Shown here: in pieces, positions 17,218 to 25,985 of the stretch
Position numbering within the stretch: the first letter of the stretch is position 1
Layout: every line of letters begins with the position of its first letter
Origin: Flavobacterium sp. UMI-01
Lineage (GTDB): Bacteria > Bacteroidota > Bacteroidia > Flavobacteriales > Flavobacteriaceae
Direction: 5' to 3'
Length of the DNA: 64,000 bases
Assembly (NCBI RefSeq): GCF_019656315.1
Contig: NZ_BPLU01000038.1
Location: forward strand, 310,001 to 374,000
Translations under genes and position numbers: made by a program
Notes under the pieces: model-generated
The model's input: the letters and a program-made list of their open reading frames with translations, nothing else
Database searches by the model: none
Told to the model about the DNA's origin: nothing

Positions 17218-17280
17218 CAAAAGTAGAAGACTATAAGAGTTTAGACTTGTTGGTATGTGTTATAAGATAAAACAGATGTG
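17218..17280 (-). promoter_or_regulatory. Promoter of the small T9SS protein with 21-bp-spaced half-sites
   Basis: A perfect -7 element CAAAAGTA (TACTTTTG on the minus strand) is at 17218-17225. Half-sites TTGGTATGTG (17250-17259) and AACAGATGTG (17271-17280) are 21 bp apart, and the first is 32 bp from the -7 box. Confidence 0.68.
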
Positions 17281-17311
17281 TTTTATAAAGAAATAAACAT
17301 ACTTTTAATAA

Positions 17312-17343
17312 AAAAACCAGTGAAATACATTCCACTGGTTTTT
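17312..17343 (-). terminator. Terminator of the first Sus operon
   Basis: Eleven-base perfect arms AAAAACCAGTG (17312-17322) and complement (17333-17343) end in T runs on the minus strand. They are 61 bp past the stop of the SusE/F-like gene. Confidence 0.85.
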
Positions 17344-17403
17344 AACTAATTTACTCTAAAGCTTCTCAGTCTATTTTACGACGCTTATAAAATACAAACC
17401 TCA

Positions 17404-19014
17404 TTATGGTCTAACTTCTTTTTCAACTATATAAATATCATCAATATATACAGTAACATTAGTTGTTCGAGGAGTATTGGCTAATATTCTTATGAATAAA
17501 GTAGATAGCGAAACATCTGTAAAGGTTGCGTCTTTTTGTTGTGTTTCCCACACATCTGTTGGACGTGGAGCTCTTACAGTACTAAAAAATTGATTGGTAT
17601 AACTATTAAAAGCAATTCCTGTTTGAGCAGGAGCTTCTACACCTGTAGCCCCTGATACGATGTACGATTTATATCTAAAAATATAGGTTTTACCAGGTTT
17701 TAAAACTACTCCAGGATTTATAGGAGCTGAAATTTCTGCTTTTGCTTTACCTGGTGTTAAAACCAATTTTAAACTAGTAGTACCACTAGCTGCCTTTTCA
17801 GTTGTAAAACTGAAGCTACCATCACTTGTTCCTGTAGGCGTAAATGTAGCAGTACCACTTTCAAAACCACCAAATTCATCGCCTATTAAGTTTACATCAT
17901 GCATTTTAACTGTTTTATCTGTAAATGCTCCTGGAACTCTTTCATCTACCGACTTCAAAGTACTTGTTCCATCATAGGAAACAGTAATAACATCAGGTCT
18001 GTAGATTTTATCAACTAATACAAGATCTAAGCTCGTTCCAGTAGAAGCTAGGCTAACTGATTTAATTGGAAATACAATACCATTAACTTTTACAGTAAAA
18101 TGTGATTTAGGGTCCGTTATGAAAGGCTCAAACTCTCCATTAAAAGGGATGCGAATTGTTTCATTTTCTTGTTCTGCGATTGTTCCAGTTAATTCAAAAG
18201 GTTTTGTAGATTGAATCACTCTAAAAGTTGCAGGTATCTGATAAGTGTCACTATCTGCAGGAATATTATTCCCAGATCTATTTACAGTAAAGGTTCCTTT
18301 AAAATCACCTAATTTATTAAAGGTAATTGTAGAGACAACTGATGAACCTGTAGCTGTACCAATTTTCCATGAACGAGCTGTAGGTTCTCCTTGAGTAGTT
18401 AAATCCGTAAACTCCAATTTATCACCTGCTTCAACCGTAATGACATCTGTAGGATTTTCGTGAGAAACCACTACTCCATTTTGTTTTATTTGCATCAAAG
18501 GCACAATAGTATCATATACTTTTACATTAAAAGTAGTATCAATAACCCATTCATTACCTACTCGTTTTGAGCTAAAGGTCTTTTTCACAGGAATCGTAAC
18601 ACCTCCTGAATAGGTGTTTACCACATATCTATAAGCAACGGAATCTTTAAACGTATTATAAAGTCGGACTTTTTGCTCCCCAGGATTAGCAAATAGTACA
18701 TGGATTGTTTTGTCTGTGGTTTCTGTTGTACCAGGATTAGTTATGTATTTATTATAACTTGTTTCTTTTAACGGTATAGGTCCTTTTAAGAAAAAATTCC
18801 CTTCTTCAATTGTCCATTTATGACTCGTTTCACCTTGTGATAAATCAGAAAAAGACATATATTTAAACCTACCTACAACCATTGTTGTTGAATTAAACGC
18901 ACTAGTGTACCAACCCACATCAGATATGGTATCAGGAGCCTCGTAAGTATCACTAGAACAGCCAGCAAATAAGCCTACTGTTAGTAAACAAAATATTTTG
19001 ATTAAATTTTTCAT
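17404..19014 (-). CDS. Surface glycan-binding lipoprotein, SusE/F-like position (copy 1)
   Basis: A 536-residue lipoprotein (signal ending LFAGC, then SSDTYEAP). It is built of several beta-sandwich modules: a PKD-like module is suggested by VEAGDKLEFTDLTTQGEPTA, and the C-terminal about 160 residues resemble a carbohydrate-binding jelly roll ending VTVYIDDIYIVEKEVRP. It is collinear with the lipoprotein at 24338-25936: the shared C-terminus VEKEVRP, MHDVNL and IYRPDVITVSY show the two are paralogues. It lies 32 bp after SusD and completes the SusC-SusD-binding-protein triplet. It probably captures galactan at the outer surface. Glycan specificity is unknown. Confidence 0.85.
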   Translation of the reverse strand: MKNLIKIFCLLTVGLFAGCSSDTYEAPDTISDVGWYTSAFNSTTMVVGRFKYMSFSDLSQGETSHKWTIEEGNFFLKGPIPLKETSYNKYITNPGTTETTDKTIHVLFANPGEQKVRLYNTFKDSVAYRYVVNTYSGGVTIPVKKTFSSKRVGNEWVIDTTFNVKVYDTIVPLMQIKQNGVVVSHENPTDVITVEAGDKLEFTDLTTQGEPTARSWKIGTATGSSVVSTITFNKLGDFKGTFTVNRSGNNIPADSDTYQIPATFRVIQSTKPFELTGTIAEQENETIRIPFNGEFEPFITDPKSHFTVKVNGIVFPIKSVSLASTGTSLDLVLVDKIYRPDVITVSYDGTSTLKSVDERVPGAFTDKTVKMHDVNLIGDEFGGFESGTATFTPTGTSDGSFSFTTEKAASGTTSLKLVLTPGKAKAEISAPINPGVVLKPGKTYIFRYKSYIVSGATGVEAPAQTGIAFNSYTNQFFSTVRAPRPTDVWETQQKDATFTDVSLSTLFIRILANTPRTTNVTVYIDDIYIVEKEVRP

Positions 19015-19046
19015 TTTATATTTTTTTTAAATTAAACCTTTTAAAA

Positions 19047-20819
19047 TTATAGGCTGTTATTAGAAGCTAATTCTGTATTAGGAAGTGGCCAATAAGAATG
19101 AATTGCGGGATTAAAGTTTACGGCGGTATTTCCAAATTCACTGAAGTTAGAGTTAATTGGCGTAGTTGGACTTTCACTCGCATTATGTAAAACAGAAGTC
19201 CAACGTGTTACATTTGCTCCTGTGGAACTTTTAAAGGTATAATGAGTAGCATAATATCTTCTAGTAGCTAGTTCTTGGAAACGTGTTTTAGCAATCCCCC
19301 AACGTCTCATATCAATAGTTCTTATCGCATGGCCTTCGAATGCTAATTCTAATGGTCTTTCTACATACATTAAGTGATTCATTAAAGTTTGAGCAGTATA
19401 AGTGATATCATTATGGTCATTTGAAGGAAATTCACCAGAGCCAATAGGTCCCAATAATTGAACTGCTGAACGTCTTCTTACTTTATTGATGTATAATAAA
19501 GCTTCCTCTACTCCTCCATTATTGGTTCCTCCTGCAATTAAAGCTTCGGCATACATTAGATACACATCAGCCAATCGAAGGACTCGATAATTAATACCAG
19601 AGCGGTAAAATGAAGATGCTATTAGTTTTTCATTAGAAACAATATCCCAGTTTGAATATTTTCTAAAATAAGCAGTTTCATTAGCATTAAATGGCGTAGC
19701 CTCAGCTGCTGTAGAACGTTGATAATAAGGCGTAAATTCGTCATCAACTAGGGCTAATGATTGCGAAGCTCTTAGACTGTACTTTCTTACTTTAGTGGTA
19801 CCATCAGCTGCTACAGCAACATTTCGTGGGTCAGTAATATCTGGTTTTTCATTTTTATATTCCATAACCAACCAAGATGATGGTAATAAGGATCTAAATC
19901 CTCCTACTGTTGCAGGCGTCATTAATGAACCCAATGAATTAGAAACTTGTTGTGCATCATTTACTCCAATTCCGCTTTTAAAATCAACTGAATAATTAAT
20001 TTCTAAAATAGACTCCGAGTTGTGCTCATCTCTTGTTGTAAAATTACTTCCTATGTCAGCAGTTAAAGTATATCCAAAATCGGTAATTACTTTTTTTAAT
20101 AATTCGGCAGCTTTGGGATAATTTTTTTCATAAAGATAACTTTGTCCTAACAAAGCCGTCACAGCCCCTGACGTCATTCTTCCTTTGTTTGTTGCAGTCC
20201 ATGTTTTAGGTAAAAGAGGTAAAGAAAACTCAAAATCCTTTATATAAAAATTTTTAATCGTTTCTGCAGGGCTCAAAGGTTGTTGGAAGTCTTTACCTGC
20301 AAGTGGAACGAAATCAAAAAGCGGTACTGAACCATTATTAAAGGAAGTATATAAATAAAAATAAAACAATCCTCTAAGTGCTCTTGCTTCAGCGTTAAAC
20401 AGTTTCGCATTTGCAATATCAGCTTCTCTAGTTAAGGTTGGGGCTATTCTTTCATAAGCTTTTATTACTTGATTAGCTCTAAAGATTCCAGTGTACAAAG
20501 CAGCCCACTTCAGGTTAGGTGCACTTGCTGAATTATTAAAGGTTTGTAAATAATAAACATTATCTGTTGTTGGCCTTCCAAAACCAGGCCATGATATATC
20601 ACTACGATAAGTTTCTTCTCGAAGTAACATGATATCTTGATCTTTAAACGCATTATAAACTGCTACAAGTCCAAATGATAAATCATTGGCATCTCTCCAA
20701 AAAGTATCGGTAGTCGTTTCATTTGGATTTTTTTGATCCAAAAAATCATTGCTACATCCAGCAATTAGTATAGCTAGGGCTAAAATTACCGTTATTTTAG
20801 TATTAATTATTTTTTTCAT
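19047..20819 (-). CDS. susD: SusD-like glycan-binding lipoprotein (copy 1)
   Basis: A 590-residue RagB/SusD family lipoprotein (signal peptide ending LIAGC, then SNDFLDQKNPNE). TPR-like helices form the SusD scaffold, with typical FYFYLYTSFNNGSVP, EARALRGLFYF, MYAEALIAGG and VEEALLYINKVRRRS segments. The C-terminus HSYWPLPNTELASN is the usual SusD ending. It forms the lid of the SusC transporter encoded 48 bp upstream. It is paralogous to the SusD at 25986-27776. It acts at the outer membrane to trap oligosaccharides for import. Confidence 0.97.
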   Translation of the reverse strand: MKKIINTKITVILALAILIAGCSNDFLDQKNPNETTTDTFWRDANDLSFGLVAVYNAFKDQDIMLLREETYRSDISWPGFGRPTTDNVYYLQTFNNSASAPNLKWAALYTGIFRANQVIKAYERIAPTLTREADIANAKLFNAEARALRGLFYFYLYTSFNNGSVPLFDFVPLAGKDFQQPLSPAETIKNFYIKDFEFSLPLLPKTWTATNKGRMTSGAVTALLGQSYLYEKNYPKAAELLKKVITDFGYTLTADIGSNFTTRDEHNSESILEINYSVDFKSGIGVNDAQQVSNSLGSLMTPATVGGFRSLLPSSWLVMEYKNEKPDITDPRNVAVAADGTTKVRKYSLRASQSLALVDDEFTPYYQRSTAAEATPFNANETAYFRKYSNWDIVSNEKLIASSFYRSGINYRVLRLADVYLMYAEALIAGGTNNGGVEEALLYINKVRRRSAVQLLGPIGSGEFPSNDHNDITYTAQTLMNHLMYVERPLELAFEGHAIRTIDMRRWGIAKTRFQELATRRYYATHYTFKSSTGANVTRWTSVLHNASESPTTPINSNFSEFGNTAVNFNPAIHSYWPLPNTELASNNSL

Positions 20820-20866
20820 TTTTTCAAAGTTTAAATGTTAAACCATTCTGTAAACTAACTTATAAG

Positions 20867-23800
20867 TTAAAAATCTAATTGTAAACCTGCTCTTAATTGA
20901 GAAGTTATAGGATAATTTCCTCGATCGATTCCTCGAGTACTTAATCCATTATTACCTACTTCGGGGTCAAATCCAGAGTATTTAGTCAACGTAATAATGT
21001 TTTGTGCGGCAAGATAGACTCTTAATCTTGATACGGTCAATTTATTCAATAATGACTTCGGAAAATTATAACCAATAGCTATATTTTTTAATCTTGCAAA
21101 TGTGCCATCTTCTAACCAATAATCGGTATATCCTCTAAAGTTGATATAATCACGTCCTCTATTTGCAGGAATATTAGTGTCAGGATTTTGTGGACTCCAA
21201 GCAAATACTAAATCCTTATGAGTTTCATATTTATATCCAGCTGCTTTACTACCATTGATCACTTCAGCACCAAAGGATCCATACCATTGCATTGAAAAAT
21301 CGAAATTTTTATAATAAGCATTAAAGTTCCAACCTAATTCAAAATCTGGTGTTCCACTTCCTGCGTATTGCCTGTCCGTTCTTGAATCAATTACACCATC
21401 GCCTTTGTCTGGAATTCCATCTCCATTTGAATCTACAGTTAGATTATCAACTAATCTTAAATCTCCCAACTTAGCATCAAGCTCAGGAAATTCAGCATTG
21501 TAAGCATCTAATTCTGCTTGTGTTTTTATAATTCCATTAGTCTTAATTAAGAAAAACGATCCTGCTTCATGACCTAGTGCAATGGCCGAAACTAAATCTT
21601 CATTAGGAACTCCTTGTACCACAACACTATTAGCTAAATAGGAAATAGTTACTCCATCATTCAACCTTGTAATTCTGTTTTGATTTTTAGAATAAGTAAG
21701 TGCCGTGTTCCAATTGAAGTTTTTCCCTTTTGATTTATAATTTAAAGCATACTCAATACCAATATTTCTCATGTCTCCAATGTTTTGAACAATAGTCCCA
21801 TTGTCCCCATTATTTGCTGCTCCACCTGTTGAGTTAGGCAAAAGTACGGGTAAAAGCAAGTCTTTTTTATTGGTTTCATAAAGGTCTGTGGTTAACGTAA
21901 GTCTATTCTTCAGAAATGCAAGATCAAATCCAATATTTTTTTGAATAGAGGTTTCCCATTTTACATCTGGATTACCAAAACTTGTTTGTGTTGCCCCATT
22001 TACTAACACATTTGACGAACCACCACCTAATACATAATCTTGTTGAAGTGTAATGGTGTTAGCATAAGAATAATCTGCAATTCCTTGATTACCAGTGGTA
22101 CCATAACTCGCTCTCATTTTAAAGCTATTAGCTATGTCTTTATAAGGCTTCCAAAAGTCCTCATCAGAGATATTCCATCCCATTGATACAGATGGAAAAG
22201 TTTGAAATCTGTTAGCACTTCCAAATCTTGATGATCCATCTCGCCTAGCACTTACACTTAACAGGTATTTTCCTTGGTAATTGTATTGCAATCTTGCTAA
22301 TGCACCAGTCAGTGTGTTAGTCTTGTCATTAGCGCCTGAACTAATTAATCTATCTTCAGAAATTGCACCATCAAGTACAGTAACGTCATTATTAAATAAA
22401 TCAAACTTTTCAGCTGAAAAAGATTGAAATTTATATTGTTCAGCTGAATACACCCCTAATAAATTGAAATTATGTTTCCCAAATGATTTTTTGTAAGTAA
22501 TAATGTTTTCAATTGAGTAATTACTAGCACTACTGGTATAGTTATAAACACCTGTACGTATTTGAGAAGGAATAGAATTTCCATCCACATCAAAAAGTTT
22601 AAAACTTGGATTAATTCTAATTCTGTTGTTGTTAGTATATCCAATACCTGTTCTTGAGGTTAATTTTAAATTTTTTGTTAATTCAAAATCAATAGTCATA
22701 TTTCCAGTAAAGTTGGTTCCTTTATTGTTGTCCTTCCTATTGATATATGCATTTAAAGTCGAGGTTGTATTTTGATCTGATATTTGCTGCGTTGCTTCGT
22801 CAATTACGGGAGCACCTGGAATCAAATCGGCTTGATAAGGATGATAGGTATAAAGGCTTGTTAATAATTGTCCAGTAGAAAATTGTCTATCATCTACTCT
22901 AGCTCCAAATCCTGTGGTTACGGTCCATTTTCCGCTACTTAATTGTGAGTTTGCTCTAATATTAAAACGGTCATAACCCGAGTTGATTACTGAACCTTCT
23001 TGATTAAAAAATGTTCCTACTACGCTATAAGTAGCTCCTTTAGCTCCTCCAGAAACATTTAAAGAGTGGTTTTGAATAGGAGCATTTTCAATTAATAACC
23101 TTTTAGATAAGTCAGTATTATTAGTAAATTGTGAAACATTTTGCTCTAATGGAGTAAATGAATTATTAAAAGTAGAACCGTTTACGGTTTGTAATTTCAT
23201 AAAACGGATATACAAATCTTCTTCAAAATTAGCTTTAGGAATTTCAGAGTAGATATTTTGTACTCCATAATAACTATCTAATTTAATTTTCATTTTACCT
23301 TCTTTTCCTTTTTTGGTGGTAATTAAAATAACACCTCCAGAACCACGAGTTCCATAAATGGCTGCTGATGCGGCATCTTTTAACACATCAATAGTTTCAA
23401 TTTCGTTATTACTCAAATTAGGATTCCCATCTTGAGGTATTCCATCTACGATATACAATGGTCCATTAAAACCTGTAATCGAATTAAGTCCTCTAATAGA
23501 AATATTAGATTCGGCTCCTGGTTCTCCTGAACTTGCTGTTACATTTACTCCTGTAATTTGCCCTTGTAATGCCTGTCCTAAATCAGAAGTGGAGTTCTTA
23601 ATCAAATCCTCAGCCTGAATTTGTCCTACTGAGCCTGTTACTTCTTTCTTTTTCTGAGTACCATAACCAATTACGACAACGTCTTTAAGATTAGTTACAT
23701 CAGAATCCAAGACAACATTAATTTGTTTTTTTCCTGCTACTTTAATTTCTTTTTTTCCATAGCCTAAAAAACTAAAAACTAAGACATCAGTATCTTTAGC

Positions 23801-24013
23801 TTTTATTTGATAAATACCGTCAAAATTTGTTATAGTTCCTGTTTTAGTTCCTTTTACAAGCACACTTACCCCTGGTAAAGCGCCTCCTTCATCAGATACT
23901 TTCCCTGTTATTATTTGTGACGTTTGTGCGTGTGTTACATCAAAACAGGATAATAACAGAAGTGTTATTAAATGAACTTTGAGTTTCCAATTAATTAATA
24001 GTTTGAATTTCAT
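20867..24013 (-). CDS. susC: SusC-like TonB-dependent oligosaccharide transporter (copy 1)
   Basis: A 1048-residue outer-membrane receptor. A signal peptide precedes a carboxypeptidase-regulatory-like domain (about 35-110, GALPGVSVLVKGTKTGTITN). The plug follows with VVIGYGTQKKKEVTGSVGQI and DVLKDAASAAIYGTRGSGGV, then a 22-strand barrel ending in aromatic LQLDF. It imports galactan oligosaccharides using TonB energy with its SusD partner. It is the first gene of a three-gene operon. The promoter carries the 21-bp direct repeat and an upstream ten-base tandem array. It is closely similar to the transporter at 27814-30903. Confidence 0.97.
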   Translation of the reverse strand: MKFKLLINWKLKVHLITLLLLSCFDVTHAQTSQIITGKVSDEGGALPGVSVLVKGTKTGTITNFDGIYQIKAKDTDVLVFSFLGYGKKEIKVAGKKQINVVLDSDVTNLKDVVVIGYGTQKKKEVTGSVGQIQAEDLIKNSTSDLGQALQGQITGVNVTASSGEPGAESNISIRGLNSITGFNGPLYIVDGIPQDGNPNLSNNEIETIDVLKDAASAAIYGTRGSGGVILITTKKGKEGKMKIKLDSYYGVQNIYSEIPKANFEEDLYIRFMKLQTVNGSTFNNSFTPLEQNVSQFTNNTDLSKRLLIENAPIQNHSLNVSGGAKGATYSVVGTFFNQEGSVINSGYDRFNIRANSQLSSGKWTVTTGFGARVDDRQFSTGQLLTSLYTYHPYQADLIPGAPVIDEATQQISDQNTTSTLNAYINRKDNNKGTNFTGNMTIDFELTKNLKLTSRTGIGYTNNNRIRINPSFKLFDVDGNSIPSQIRTGVYNYTSSASNYSIENIITYKKSFGKHNFNLLGVYSAEQYKFQSFSAEKFDLFNNDVTVLDGAISEDRLISSGANDKTNTLTGALARLQYNYQGKYLLSVSARRDGSSRFGSANRFQTFPSVSMGWNISDEDFWKPYKDIANSFKMRASYGTTGNQGIADYSYANTITLQQDYVLGGGSSNVLVNGATQTSFGNPDVKWETSIQKNIGFDLAFLKNRLTLTTDLYETNKKDLLLPVLLPNSTGGAANNGDNGTIVQNIGDMRNIGIEYALNYKSKGKNFNWNTALTYSKNQNRITRLNDGVTISYLANSVVVQGVPNEDLVSAIALGHEAGSFFLIKTNGIIKTQAELDAYNAEFPELDAKLGDLRLVDNLTVDSNGDGIPDKGDGVIDSRTDRQYAGSGTPDFELGWNFNAYYKNFDFSMQWYGSFGAEVINGSKAAGYKYETHKDLVFAWSPQNPDTNIPANRGRDYINFRGYTDYWLEDGTFARLKNIAIGYNFPKSLLNKLTVSRLRVYLAAQNIITLTKYSGFDPEVGNNGLSTRGIDRGNYPITSQLRAGLQLDF

Positions 24014-24038
24014 AATTTGGTTGTTTAAATTTAGAACA

Positions 24039-24101
24039 CAAAGGTTTCAATAAAGGAATATATAACTTGTAACATATGTTTTTATCATTGCAACATATGG
24101 A
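24039..24101 (-). promoter_or_regulatory. SusC1 promoter with 21-bp-spaced half-sites
   Basis: A -7-like box CAAAGGTT (AACCTTTG on the minus strand) is at 24039-24046. Half-sites AACATATGTT (24071-24080, a perfect palindrome) and AACATATGGA (24092-24101) are 21 bp apart, and the first is 32 bp from the -7 box. Spacing is identical to SusC2. Confidence 0.75.
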
Positions 24102-24110
24102 TAAAATGTT

Positions 24111-24180
24111 AATGAATGTTAATGAATGTTAATGAATGTTAATGAATGTTAATGAATGTTAATGAATGTTAATGAATGTT
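24111..24180. repeat. Seven tandem copies of AATGAATGTT
   Basis: Seven perfect head-to-tail ten-base units are preceded by a related unit (ATAAAATGTT, 24101-24110), so ATGTT recurs eight times at exact 10-bp intervals. The array directly abuts the SusC1 half-sites, and its unit differs from half-site AACAAATGTT at two positions. No comparable array exists upstream of SusC2. Confidence 0.95.
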
Positions 24181-24285
24181 AAGATTCTGAAGGTTATTTA
24201 CAAATTGCATCATAATATATTTTTTTTCTAATTACTGAGTTATTATTTTACTATTAGTTAATTGTATCATTTTATGTTAAAAAAA

Positions 24286-24314
24286 AAAGAGCTCGATATA
24301 ATATCGAGCTCTTT
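24286..24314 (-). terminator. Terminator of the second Sus operon
   Basis: Fourteen-base perfect arms AAAGAGCTCGATAT (24286-24299) and complement (24301-24314) are followed on the minus strand by ten or more Ts. They lie just after the stop at 24338. Confidence 0.92.
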
Positions 24315-24337
24315 ATAAATTAATTAAAACTATATAA

Positions 24338-25936
24338 TTAAGGTCTTACTTCTTTTTCAACAATTTTTAAATCATCAATAAATAAAGTTACATTTGTTGA
24401 TTTATTGTTATCTAACAAACGTAAATATAATCCAGTTAAAGTTTGAGCTGGAATTTCACCTGTAACAGTAAACCATTGTCCTTTTGGTTTATCGGCTAAA
24501 TTCACAAAAATTTGTGTCCATGCAGGGATGTAAAATAACCCCATACTTTTCCCAACAATATCAGATTCTGGTGTAATGAACATTTTCCAAGTAACCACAT
24601 AATTGGCTCCTGTTTTATTAACAATAGCTGGAAAATTAGTTCCTCCTGCGGGTAATGTAGAAACTGATGATTCTTTAAGACCTGTTGTTAATGATAATTT
24701 TGCACTGTAATTTCCAGCAAAAGGTTTTTCAGTAGATATTACAGCAGGTGCATCACTTGATGAATATTTTTTCCAAGCAACACCACCATCTTCAAATCCT
24801 GCAAGACCTGGAGTACCTAGTAAATTAACATCGTGCATTGCTACTTTAATATCAGAAAAAGGCTGTAATACTCGGTCGTCTGTTGATTTTAATGTGGTTC
24901 CACTATATGAAATCGTAATCACATCAGGACGATATATTTTTTGAGTGAGTTTAAGATCTAAAATCGTTTTATCCGTAGCATTCAAAGTAACTGACCCTAT
25001 GGCAGCTGTTGAACCATTTAACTTTACTGTAAAACTTGCTTTCGGATCTGAGAAAGCTGCAAATTCTCCTGCAAAAGGAATCTGAATCGTTTCATTTTCC
25101 AATTCTTTAATAGTACCTGAAAGTACAAATGGTTTAGTTGAAGCAATAACTTTTATGGGACGACTAATCACTACCGTCTTTGAAGCAGTTGGAATGTCTT
25201 GACCTGAACGGGTTACATTTAAACTAGCTGTAAAAACACCTAACTTTTTAAATATAATCTCAGCTTCAGCGCTAGTGCTAGTTGCCACTACAGTTACTGG
25301 AGCAGTCACAGTTCTGATTGACCACGTACGTCCTGATGGCTCTCCTTGGGTAGTTAAATCAGAAAAATGCAACTTATCCCCTGCTTCTACATAAATAGTA
25401 TCTTTATTATTAAGATTAAGCGTTATATCATTTTGCTTCACTTTAAATTGAGGGTGAATGGTATCATATACTTTAACCATAAATGTCGTATCAATTACCC
25501 ATCTGTTTGGAGCTATTTTGACAGAACCCTTAAAATAATTTACTCCATTGGTGTTTCCTCTAAAAGTTACAGAGTCTTTGAACACATTGTAAAGTCTTAC
25601 CTTACTCCATCCCGCTTTATTGAATTGTAAGATGACCGTTAAATCCTTTGTAATCGTATCTCCTTTATTGATAACAGTATAATTTGTATCACTTGTTTTA
25701 ATCGGGCCTTTAAGAAAATTAACGTCTTTTTCAATTATCCAGCTATGCTCTATCGTTCCTTGCGATAAATCAGTAAAAGACATAAATTTGTTTAAGGCAA
25801 CATTGAGTGTATTTACTGTTCCAGCACTATTATAAAAACCAACATCACTTAAAGAGTTTGGTGCTTCGTATTCAGTTTGACATCCAAAGAAGATACCAGA
25901 TAATACTAGTCCCATTATGATTAATTTATTTTTCAT
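24338..25936 (-). CDS. Surface glycan-binding lipoprotein, SusE/F-like position (copy 2)
   Basis: A 532-residue lipoprotein from MKNKLIIMGLVL, whose signal ends IFFGC then QTEYEAP. The longer frame to 25999 would overlap the SusD stop and bury the signal peptide, so the inner Met is preferred. Multi-sandwich layout matches the paralogue at 17404-19014: VEAGDKLHFSDLTTQGEPSG, IYRPDVITISY, MHDVNLLG and the same C-terminal IVEKEVRP. The final about 150 residues diverge most and probably carry glycan specificity. It is third gene of the second Sus operon, 49 bp after SusD. Confidence 0.85.
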   Translation of the reverse strand: MKNKLIIMGLVLSGIFFGCQTEYEAPNSLSDVGFYNSAGTVNTLNVALNKFMSFTDLSQGTIEHSWIIEKDVNFLKGPIKTSDTNYTVINKGDTITKDLTVILQFNKAGWSKVRLYNVFKDSVTFRGNTNGVNYFKGSVKIAPNRWVIDTTFMVKVYDTIHPQFKVKQNDITLNLNNKDTIYVEAGDKLHFSDLTTQGEPSGRTWSIRTVTAPVTVVATSTSAEAEIIFKKLGVFTASLNVTRSGQDIPTASKTVVISRPIKVIASTKPFVLSGTIKELENETIQIPFAGEFAAFSDPKASFTVKLNGSTAAIGSVTLNATDKTILDLKLTQKIYRPDVITISYSGTTLKSTDDRVLQPFSDIKVAMHDVNLLGTPGLAGFEDGGVAWKKYSSSDAPAVISTEKPFAGNYSAKLSLTTGLKESSVSTLPAGGTNFPAIVNKTGANYVVTWKMFITPESDIVGKSMGLFYIPAWTQIFVNLADKPKGQWFTVTGEIPAQTLTGLYLRLLDNNKSTNVTLFIDDLKIVEKEVRP

Positions 25937-25985
25937 CTTATTTATATTTTTAATTCTAGTTTGTTTTAATACTACACCTAGAAAA

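Larger units (their letters stand above)
24014..24285. other. Regulatory intergenic region upstream of SusC1
   Basis: This stretch has no gene. Reading away from SusC, it holds the promoter (24039-24101), the seven-copy ten-base tandem array (24111-24180) and an AT-rich spacer, then the terminator of the second Sus operon (24286-24314). Confidence 0.7.

Noticed and set aside
24111..24180. Possible CRISPR array.
   Set aside because: Ten-base perfect tandem units without spacers and no cas genes; it is a simple tandem repeat.
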